A DNA stretch of 6,193 nt, taken from contig JASHSE010000653.1 of assembly GCA_030036975.1 (NCBI GenBank), positions 1 through 6,193 of the forward strand. The letters are read 5' to 3'. The translations under genes were made by a program, and so were the position numbers. The DNA comes from Xanthobacteraceae bacterium (GTDB taxonomy: Bacteria > Pseudomonadota > Alphaproteobacteria > Rhizobiales > Xanthobacteraceae). The notes below the pieces were generated by a model. The model did not search any database and had not been told where the DNA came from. It was given only the letters and a program-made list of their open reading frames with translations. Below, in pieces: positions 1 to 4,909 of the stretch. The stretch's first letter is position 1, and each line of letters starts with the position of its first letter.

Positions 1-548
1 CGAGCTTCGCCGCCTTCGGCGCCGGCGCCGTGGGCATGAGCGCCATAATGGCGGCGCGCGCCATCGGCGCAACCACGATCATTGCGGTCGACGTGGTGCC
101 GGCACGGCTTGCGCTCGCCAAGGAACTGGGCGCGACTCACGTGGTCGATGCCAGGCAAGGCGATGCGGTCGCCGCGGTCAAGGAGATCGCCGGCGGCGGC
201 GTGCAATTCAGCCTGGAAACCACCGCGCTCCCGCAAGTGGTCCGCCAGGCGATCAATGCGCTTGGTGTGCGCGGCACGTGCGGCATCGTCGGCGCTGCGC
301 CGCCCGGCACCGAGATCAAGATCGACGTCACCGAGTTCATGCAGATGTCGAAAACGGTCTACGGCATCATCGAGGGCGACAGCGTACCCGACATTTTCAT
401 CCCGCAGCTCATCGACCTCTTTCTGCAGGGCCGCTTTCCGTTCGACAAGCTCACGAAGATTTATCCGTTCGAGCGCATCAACGAGGCGGCGAGCGACAGC
501 GAGCACGGCCTCACCGTCAAGCCGATCATCCGCATCGGCAGGATTTAG
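1..548 (+). CDS. Zinc-type aryl-alcohol/NAD-dependent alcohol dehydrogenase, C-terminal part (5' end outside window)
   Basis: The reading frame is open from the window edge (first whole codon at base 3) to a TAG at 546-548, giving 182 residues. It starts in the nucleotide-binding domain. The Rossmann motif GAGAVG is at visible residues 6-11, and an aspartate about 19 residues later (IIAVD, residue 30) favours NAD(H) over NADP(H). The rest (LAKELGATHVVDA, then GTCGIVGA and GIIEGDSVPDIFIPQLI) matches the C-terminal half of medium-chain dehydrogenases of the aryl/benzyl-alcohol type (XylB-like), which interconvert an alcohol and an aldehyde in the cytoplasm. Family members are about 365-370 residues, so the missing left half should carry the catalytic and structural zinc ligands, which cannot be checked here. 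The gene converges on the minus-strand LLM/hydrolase unit. Substrate is unknown; the family call is firm. Confidence 0.88.
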   Translation, partial: SFAAFGAGAVGMSAIMAARAIGATTIIAVDVVPARLALAKELGATHVVDARQGDAVAAVKEIAGGGVQFSLETTALPQVVRQAINALGVRGTCGIVGAAPPGTEIKIDVTEFMQMSKTVYGIIEGDSVPDIFIPQLIDLFLQGRFPFDKLTKIYPFERINEAASDSEHGLTVKPIIRIGRI

Positions 549-558
549 TCGCCTCGCG

Positions 559-595
559 AACAAAAGCGTCTCCGGCGGCACGCGCCGGAGGCGTT
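559..595 (-). terminator. Rho-independent terminator between convergent genes, best oriented for the - strand unit
   Basis: An 11-bp stem (arms 567-577 and 583-593, one G-T wobble) encloses a 5-base loop, and two weaker outer pairs extend it. Read on the minus strand, the stem is followed directly by TTTTGTT (565 down to 559), the classical U-tract. Read on the plus strand it is followed only by GTTATC, so any termination of the alcohol dehydrogenase transcript would be weaker. It lies 18 bases past the alcohol dehydrogenase stop and just beyond the stop of the aldehyde dehydrogenase remnant, so it probably ends the minus-strand LLM/hydrolase transcript. Confidence 0.7.
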
Positions 596-619
596 ATCGA
601 CCCTGGTGTTGCTCGTGGT

Positions 620-703
620 TCAGAACGGATAGGGGTTCGGCTTTTCCTTGATCGTTATCCACTGCCATTGGGTGAATTCGTCCCAATTGGCCGGACCGCC
701 GAT
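620..703 (-). pseudogene. Remnant of an aldehyde dehydrogenase, last ~27 codons only
   Basis: On the minus strand, 27 codons ending in TGA (620-622) read IGGPANWDEF followed by TQWQWITIKEKPNPYPF. This resembles the extreme C-terminus of NAD-dependent aldehyde dehydrogenases, where a GG..ANxxEFT segment leads into W(I/V)T(I/V) and a terminal YPF. Only this tail is recognisable. The same frame stays open upstream (about 704-781), but that stretch has no family resemblance, no ATG, and runs into the hydrolase 3' end. A whole gene would need about 450 more codons, so this reads as the 3' scar of a deletion. It sits right after the hydrolase and right before the terminator, as expected for a former last gene of the minus-strand operon, and an aldehyde dehydrogenase would suit the neighbouring alcohol dehydrogenase. 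The match is from memory of the family. Confidence 0.5.
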
Positions 704-779
704 GCAAGTCAGCGCCCGCCCTACAGAGATCGGATCGTCAGCCAAGCTTGAGAGCGCCGCGGCGCCGCGCGGTTGTCGA

Positions 780-1580
780 TCATCCGCCGTTAAGGAATTT
801 CGCCACCAGGGGCCCGACGACCTCTAGTCGCTCCACCTGCGGCACGTGACCGCAATCCTCGATGATCTCGATCCGCGAATTGGCAATCCGGTCGGCGAAT
901 TCTTTGGCGTAGACTACGGAGACCAGCGCATCGTCCTCGCCCCAGACGATCAGGGTCGGCGCTTTGACCCGATGCAGGCGCTTTTTCAGGCCTTTGTCGG
1001 GAATGGGCCAGACAAATTTTCCGGTGGCACCTAGCGCCCAGACCAAGTCGGCGGTGATCACCGCGGCCTGTTTGGGGTCGCTCGGCATTTGCAGCGCCGC
1101 TTGCACCGGCGGCGAATCGAGGTGCTTGTACAAGGTTGCGGCGAGTTGTTCCGGCGGCATCAGCATGTAGGGCGCTACCGGCGTGTCCTCGCGCCACAGG
1201 CCGATCGGATCGAGCACGATCATTTTGCTGACGCGCTCCGGCCGAAAGGCCGCCAACTCGCACGCCATCATGCCGCCGAACGAGGTGCCCACCACAGGCA
1301 CCGACGGCAGATTGAGGGCGTCGAGAATCTCGTCATAGATCAAAAGCAGATCCCAGAGGCTTTCGACCCCGTAGATCGCTTCGCGGGCCGTCTCGCCGGT
1401 CCCAGGATGATGCGGAGCATAGACGGTGAAATGCTCGCATAGACCTTCGACGAAGGGGTCCCAGATCGGCCCGCCCGCGGCGTGCAGATAAAGCAAAGAT
1501 GGACCGTTGCCTGCTGTCTTCACCTTCGCTTCGAAATTGCAGTGACGGATCGGGATCGTCTTCACAGTGGCGCTAACCAT
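780..1580 (-). CDS. Alpha/beta hydrolase (266 aa)
   Basis: This is a complete alpha/beta-hydrolase fold protein of normal size for the family. Visible landmarks in order: the oxyanion loop HAAGG (residues 33-37), the conserved HHPGTGET turn (57-64), the nucleophile elbow GTSFGG with Ser100, the acid in LIVWGEDD (probably Asp217), and the catalytic histidine in CGHVPQVE (His245). The catalytic triad therefore looks intact. There is no signal peptide, so it is cytoplasmic. The start is supported by a GGAG (1587-1590, minus strand) six bases before the ATG. It follows the LLM oxidoreductase by 84 bases on the same strand and is probably co-transcribed, although two hairpins lie in that gap. Members cleave esters, lactones or C-C bonds (as in meta-cleavage product hydrolases). 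Hydrolysis of the LLM product is a reasonable inference; the substrate is unknown. Confidence 0.88.
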   Translation of the reverse strand: MVSATVKTIPIRHCNFEAKVKTAGNGPSLLYLHAAGGPIWDPFVEGLCEHFTVYAPHHPGTGETAREAIYGVESLWDLLLIYDEILDALNLPSVPVVGTSFGGMMACELAAFRPERVSKMIVLDPIGLWREDTPVAPYMLMPPEQLAATLYKHLDSPPVQAALQMPSDPKQAAVITADLVWALGATGKFVWPIPDKGLKKRLHRVKAPTLIVWGEDDALVSVVYAKEFADRIANSRIEIIEDCGHVPQVERLEVVGPLVAKFLNGG

Positions 1581-1616
1581 GACTTACTCCAGCTGCTCGA
1601 TGGCGGTGTCGCGAAA

Positions 1617-1674
1617 GGCTGGCGCGACCGGCCGGGAATCGCGCCAGCCGCATGGAGCGGCTCGTCAGCCGCTC
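1617..1674 (-). promoter_or_regulatory. Two tandem hairpins between the LLM and hydrolase genes
   Basis: In minus-strand order, the first hairpin is a perfect 8-bp stem (1667-1674 with 1655-1662, loop of 4) that straddles the stop codon of the LLM gene at 1665-1667. The second is a perfect 11-bp stem (1639-1649 with 1617-1627, loop of 11) followed on the minus strand by TTTCG. The second resembles an intrinsic terminator with too short a U-tract, so it could act as a leaky terminator, an RNA processing or stability element, or both. Either would let the upstream LLM gene be expressed above the hydrolase. The structures are read directly; the role is inferred. Confidence 0.5.
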
Positions 1675-2939
1675 GCCGTCGCCATCTCGCGTTGCTTGAC
1701 CGGCCGCCTGCGCAGCTTCTTGGGCCACCAATGGTTCTCCAAGTCCTTGTCTTCCCAGATTGTCTGCAGATGCGGGAGAACTTCGCGCCCGAACAATTCG
1801 ATGTTCTTCTTGGCCTGCTCGTGCGGCATGGAGCCGAACTGCAGCGCCACCATCAGATGCCCAACATTGAGCCGCTTGGCGATGGCTTCGAGTTTCTGGC
1901 GCACGGTGGCCGGGCTGCCGACCACGACGAACTCCCTCTCGATCATGTCCTTCGCCTTCAATGGCTTCAGATCGATGGTAAAGTCGCTGATTTGCAGCAG
2001 GTTCGTTCCGGCGCTCAGGACATTCAACAGACTCTTATAGTCGGCATTGCCGGGCGGGGCGATGTAGCCGAGCGGCAGGTGGAGGAGCTTGTGATAGAAG
2101 TACTCGACATGCTTGCCGTATTCCTCTTCCGCCTGGCGATCGGTCGCTCCTACGCCGACGACTTGCAGGAACGCAGCGCGGTACGGATTGGCGTCCCTAC
2201 CCTTGGCGGCGGCGCGCGCCCAGAACCGGTCCATCACTTGTTCGGCCGATTTGCCGCCGAAATAGCTCAGATACGCGTAGGGAAAATTGCGATCGTGGCA
2301 ATAATCCCAAGTCGATGAACTGGCCGCTCCCGGGATCAGCACCGGCGGATGCGGCTCCTGGACGGGCCGCGGCCACAAGTTCACTTTCGGCAATTGGGTA
2401 TATTTGCCGTTCCACGCGAAGAACTCCTTCGCGGTCCAGGCTTTGAGCATGAGCTCCACGCCCTCGCGCCAGCGCTCGCGATGCTCCATGGGCGTGATGC
2501 CGTTGCTGATGGAGACGTCGTTGCCGAGGCCGGTCGGCAGGCCGGCAATCAGCCGGCCGCCACTGATGCAATCGAGTACCGCATATTCCTCGGCGAGGCG
2601 GATCGGGGGGCAAGAGGAAATCGTTGCGCCCAGCTGAACCAGTGCGACCTGAGCCAATCCCTGCTCGGCTGTCATCCTGGCCAGGATGGCGCCGAACAAG
2701 TTTGGATTGCACATGAAGCCGTAAGGATTCTGATGATGCTCGTTGAGGCCGACGCCGTCAAACCCGAGCTTTGCCGCCAACATGAGTTCGTCGATCGACG
2801 AGTTGTAAACATCCGTCACCTTGTTGGCGTCGCCGTATTGCCACCACGGCGCGTCGACCCATGCCGAGGCCAGGCCCTTCGGAGGAAAATCCGCGGGCAA
2901 GTCGCGGTAGGGCATGAAGTGAAACATCGTGACCTTCAT
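1665..2939 (-). CDS. LLM-class (luciferase-like) flavin-dependent oxidoreductase (424 aa)
   Basis: This is a single-domain bacterial-luciferase-like TIM-barrel protein. It begins MKVTMFHFMPY, carries GLNEHHQNPYG (about residues 64-74), where the family has its EHH signature, and the strongly conserved LDCISGGRLIAGLPTG (about 122-137). LWPRPVQEPHPPV follows in mid-protein. The charged C-terminal tail (KKLRRRPVKQR) is poorly conserved and probably exposed. Such enzymes use reduced FMN (some use F420) and oxygen for hydroxylation, Baeyer-Villiger or C-S/C-N cleavage reactions. FMN is more likely here given the proteobacterial look, but this is not proven by sequence. The frame is open up to 2999 with an earlier ATG, but I chose 2939 because a perfect AGGGAGG lies 7 bases upstream and the 20-residue extension covers palindromic leader DNA without family resemblance. 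It is the first gene of the minus-strand unit. Its partner flavin reductase is not in the window and its substrate is unknown. Confidence 0.87.
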   Translation of the reverse strand: MKVTMFHFMPYRDLPADFPPKGLASAWVDAPWWQYGDANKVTDVYNSSIDELMLAAKLGFDGVGLNEHHQNPYGFMCNPNLFGAILARMTAEQGLAQVALVQLGATISSCPPIRLAEEYAVLDCISGGRLIAGLPTGLGNDVSISNGITPMEHRERWREGVELMLKAWTAKEFFAWNGKYTQLPKVNLWPRPVQEPHPPVLIPGAASSSTWDYCHDRNFPYAYLSYFGGKSAEQVMDRFWARAAAKGRDANPYRAAFLQVVGVGATDRQAEEEYGKHVEYFYHKLLHLPLGYIAPPGNADYKSLLNVLSAGTNLLQISDFTIDLKPLKAKDMIEREFVVVGSPATVRQKLEAIAKRLNVGHLMVALQFGSMPHEQAKKNIELFGREVLPHLQTIWEDKDLENHWWPKKLRRRPVKQREMATASG

Positions 2940-2946
2940 GATCGGT

Positions 2947-2953
2947 CCTCCCT
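2947..2953 (-). promoter_or_regulatory. Ribosome binding site that fixes the LLM oxidoreductase start
   Basis: The minus strand reads AGGGAGG, then a 7-base spacer, then ATG at 2939. This near-perfect anti-Shine-Dalgarno match argues for the internal start over the ATG at 2999, which would translate through the site. Confidence 0.7.
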
Positions 2954-3244
2954 GGGGGCGTTCAAGCCGCGCATCGTCGGCTTGAGCCGCGGCTCTCAAT
3001 GGAGCCGCCGTTACTCTGATTTGACCATAGCAGGTGTTCCGCCGCGATGATAGCGCGAGCTCAAACGATCAAAGCAATCGGGAACTTACGCGGGACCGAG
3101 CTGGAGCTTAAGCGCGGAAACGATGCAGGCGCCGGCGCCGTATGTCGTGACTTTCGCACCACATTGCGGAACGGCGCGATGCGGCGCTAAAATGCCCTGG
3201 ATGACGCGGTGAAATCCGCAACAAAGCTGCGTTATAAATAATTT
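2954..3244. promoter_or_regulatory. Divergent control region between the LLM and MetE-like genes
   Basis: I see no gene in this stretch, which must hold the promoters for both flanking units. Its LLM-proximal side is rich in dyads: an 8-bp inverted repeat TCAAGCCG / CGGCTTGA (2962-2969 and 2978-2985, 8-base gap) abuts the perfect 12-base palindrome GAGCCGCGGCTC (2984-2995), followed by another GAGCCGCCG. A second palindrome, GGCGCCGGCGCC, lies around 3128-3139. These could be operators for an unseen regulator or leader RNA structure. A poor candidate promoter toward LLM is TTGCTT (3072-3077) with TATCAT (3047-3052) on the minus strand, but the 19-base spacer is long. Confidence 0.4.
3164..3193 (+). 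promoter_or_regulatory. Candidate sigma70-type promoter for the MetE-like gene
   Basis: TTGCGG (3164-3169) and TAAAAT (3188-3193) are separated by 18 bases. The -10 matches consensus at five of six positions and the -35 at three. Transcription would start near 3200, leaving a leader of roughly 55 bases that includes the whole ribosome site. Short motifs of this kind occur by chance, so confidence is low. Confidence 0.3.
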
Positions 3245-3255
3245 GGGAGGAGACC

Positions 3256-4500
3256 ATGGCCGACCGCATCCTGACGACTCACGTTGGCAGCCTACCGCGC
3301 CCGCAGAAGCTCCTCGAATTGAGTCGGAAGAAGACCCTGGGCGAGAAGTTCGAGGAGGCCGCCTTCGAGCGCGAGCTGAAGGATTCTGTGGCCGATGTCG
3401 TGCGCAAGCAGAAAGAGGCCGCCGTCGACCTCGTCAACGACGGCGAGCTCGGGCACACCGTGGGATGGGCGTACGATTACGGCGCTTGGTGGTCGTATGT
3501 GATCCGGCGGCTCGGCGGCGTCGAGGTTACCGACAAGGGGCTCTGGTTCACGACCCTGTCGGCCCACACCAAGGCGCCAATGGCGCCTAAGGATTTCATC
3601 GTCGGCGACTGGGGCGAGCGCCGCGACATGGCCAAGTTCCAGGAAGCTTATCTCGATCCGCAGTCCGGCTGCGGGTTGCCCGAGCAATTCATGACCAGCC
3701 ATAGCCCCTTGGTAAAAGGCCCGGTCACGTACAAGGGTCAGGATCTGATACGGCGCGACATCGCCAACTTCAAGGCCGGTCTCAAGGCGGCCGGGCTATC
3801 GACCGAGGGCGCATGGATGAATGCGATCGCACCGGCCAGCTGCGCACGCATGCCGAACGAGTATTACAAGACCGAGGAGGAACTGTTGTACGCCTGCGCC
3901 GACGCGATGCACGAAGAGTACAAGGCGATCATCGACGCGGGACTGACCGTTCAGCTCGACGACCCAGCGATCGGCGAGAACTGGGATCAGCAGAAGAACG
4001 AGCCGGACGTGGCGGGCTATCGGCGCTACACCAAAATGCAGATCGATGCGCTCAACCACGCGATCAAGGGCCTGCCTTCCGACAAGATCCGCTTCCATCT
4101 CTGCTGGGGCAGCTGGCACGGTCCGCATACCACCGACATCCCAATGAAGCATCTGATCGATCTGATGCTCGCGGTCAACTGCGACTATTATTCCTTCGAG
4201 GCCGCCAACGCCCGCCACGAGCATGAATGGAAGTTGTGGAAGAACATCAAGCTTCCGGCGGGCAAGAAAATCCTGCCCGGCGTGGTGAGCCACTCGACCA
4301 ATCTGATCGAGGATCCCGAACTCGTCGCCGACCGCATCTTGCGTTTCGCGCAAGCCGTGGGCCGCGACAACGTCATCGCCTCGACCGACTGCGGGCTTGG
4401 CGGCCGCGTGCATCCGCAGATCGCCTGGGCCAAGCTCAAGACGCTGTCCGAGGGCGCCGCGCTCGCCACCAAACAGCTCTGGGCGCGGTCGGCGGCCTAA
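3256..4500 (+). CDS. MetE-like (cobalamin-independent methionine synthase II family) zinc protein, single domain (414 aa)
   Basis: This protein corresponds to the catalytic C-terminal barrel of cobalamin-independent methionine synthase. It lacks the N-terminal barrel, which makes true MetE about 750 residues. It opens with LTTHVGSLPRP (6-16) and has NDGE (61-64), QLDDP (233-237, at the place of the QxDEP motif), and all four expected zinc ligands: HLC (His281, Cys283), Glu315 in YSFEAAN, and Cys379 in STDCGLGGR. Zinc should activate a thiol for alkylation. MetE uses homocysteine and methyl-tetrahydrofolate, while the related epoxyalkane:coenzyme M transferase uses a different thiol and acceptor. 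The start is supported by GGGAGG (3245-3250), 5 bases before ATG. It is transcribed away from the LLM unit and followed by a monooxygenase gene after 409 bases. Placement among oxygenases suggests a catabolic methyl or thiol transfer rather than methionine synthesis; that is inference. No signal peptide is visible. Confidence 0.85.
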   Translation: MADRILTTHVGSLPRPQKLLELSRKKTLGEKFEEAAFERELKDSVADVVRKQKEAAVDLVNDGELGHTVGWAYDYGAWWSYVIRRLGGVEVTDKGLWFTTLSAHTKAPMAPKDFIVGDWGERRDMAKFQEAYLDPQSGCGLPEQFMTSHSPLVKGPVTYKGQDLIRRDIANFKAGLKAAGLSTEGAWMNAIAPASCARMPNEYYKTEEELLYACADAMHEEYKAIIDAGLTVQLDDPAIGENWDQQKNEPDVAGYRRYTKMQIDALNHAIKGLPSDKIRFHLCWGSWHGPHTTDIPMKHLIDLMLAVNCDYYSFEAANARHEHEWKLWKNIKLPAGKKILPGVVSHSTNLIEDPELVADRILRFAQAVGRDNVIASTDCGLGGRVHPQIAWAKLKTLSEGAALATKQLWARSAA

Positions 4501-4512
4501 TCGAAACGCAAC

Positions 4513-4561
4513 GGCTCTTTTTGCACGACCAGTCGGCGCCTGGTCGGAAACAAAATCAGCC
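4513..4561 (+). terminator. Long imperfect hairpin after the MetE-like gene, possible terminator
   Basis: Thirteen bases after the TAA, a hairpin forms from GGCT/AGCC (4513-4516, 4558-4561), TTTTG/CAAAA (4519-4523, 4551-4555) and a perfect 7-bp CGACCAG/CTGGTCG stem (4526-4532, 4540-4546) around a 7-base loop. The position suits the end of the MetE-like transcript. However, the T-rich run lies before rather than after the GC stem, so it is not a textbook intrinsic terminator and may instead stabilise the mRNA 3' end. Confidence 0.4.
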
Positions 4562-4896
4562 CACGACGTTAGGCCAGGTCGCCCCAGCGCGGCCTGCGCG
4601 CGCTCGCCGTTTGCATTCTTGACCGCATCTCAGCCGACGCCGGCGGCGTCAGCTTTAAATACAAGGCTTATCGCCTTGGCTTATCGCCTTGGCTTATCGC
4701 CTTGAACGGCCTGATCGCTACAAGGTGATGACCCTCGCAACAGTGTAGTTCATCCACCGCGTCCTCATCCGCGTGCGGCCCAAAGGCTCCGCCGCATCCG
4801 CCCCTACCGCCTGTTCGCCTAACCCGCTTGTGCCGACAACATCGCCCGCGCCGTGCTCCTTGATCCGCAGCAGCGGCGGGCGCAATCTGCACCAAC
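4562..4896. other. Non-coding stretch between the MetE-like and monooxygenase genes
   Basis: I find no convincing gene here on either strand. Besides the tandem repeat listed separately, it contains a compact hairpin GACGCC-GGC-GGCGTC (4636-4650) followed by AGCTTTAAAT, which could be a weak second terminator. It also has an AT-rich spot TTTAAATA (4654-4661) without a properly spaced -35 box. The remaining 4740-4890 is GC-rich and ends at the monooxygenase ribosome site. A promoter for the monooxygenase is expected here, but I cannot place it. Confidence 0.5.
4662..4704 (+). repeat. 13-bp tandem repeat, three copies, with internal dyad
   Basis: The unit GGCTTATCGCCTT occurs three times exactly and without interruption (4665-4677, 4678-4690, 4691-4703). 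Each unit holds a GGC-TTATC-GCC dyad, and the first copy extends to a perfect 6-bp stem CAAGGC/GCCTTG (4662-4667, 4673-4678). It lies about 205 bases upstream of the monooxygenase start codon. It could be a slippage-prone repeat, or an array of identical protein-binding sites slightly longer than one helical turn apart. No function is shown. Confidence 0.85.
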
Positions 4897-4902
4897 AGGA
4901 GG
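4897..4902 (+). promoter_or_regulatory. Ribosome binding site that fixes the monooxygenase start
   Basis: A perfect AGGAGG stands 7 bases before the ATG at 4910. The same frame has an earlier ATG at 4853, but that start has no comparable site, and its 19-residue extension would be translated across this motif. The start at 4910 (MSVAELRT) is preferred. Confidence 0.75.
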
Positions 4903-4909
4903 ACACGCC

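Noticed and set aside
754..765. Perfect palindrome GCGCCGCGGCGC after the hydrolase stop
   Set aside because: It is self-complementary with no loop and only G and C. In DNA this GC-rich it is not convincing as a terminator or operator, though it could mark the deletion junction.
1482..2318. Long open frame on the + strand (278 codons) antisense to the LLM and hydrolase genes
   Set aside because: It overlaps two well-supported genes on the opposite strand, has no recognisable domain, and is the usual shadow frame in GC-rich coding DNA.
2940..2999. Upstream in-frame extension of the LLM oxidoreductase starting at an ATG at 2999
   Set aside because: The internal ATG at 2939 has a near-perfect ribosome site at the right distance. 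The extra 20 residues look like translated leader DNA and do not resemble the family N-terminus.
3021..3051. TTGACC ... GATGAT as a + strand promoter
   Set aside because: The -10 match is weak, the spacing is 19 bases, and it lies more than 200 bases from the MetE-like start. TTGCGG/TAAAAT at 3164-3193 is a better candidate.
3233..3240. TATAAATA just before the MetE-like gene as a -10 box
   Set aside because: It would start transcription at or inside the ribosome binding site (3245-3250), and there is no matching -35 box. It is more likely an AT-rich spacer that keeps the ribosome site unpaired.
4853..4909. Upstream in-frame start for the class D monooxygenase
   Set aside because: The AGGAGG at 4897-4902 is correctly spaced only for the ATG at 4910, and the extension has no family resemblance.
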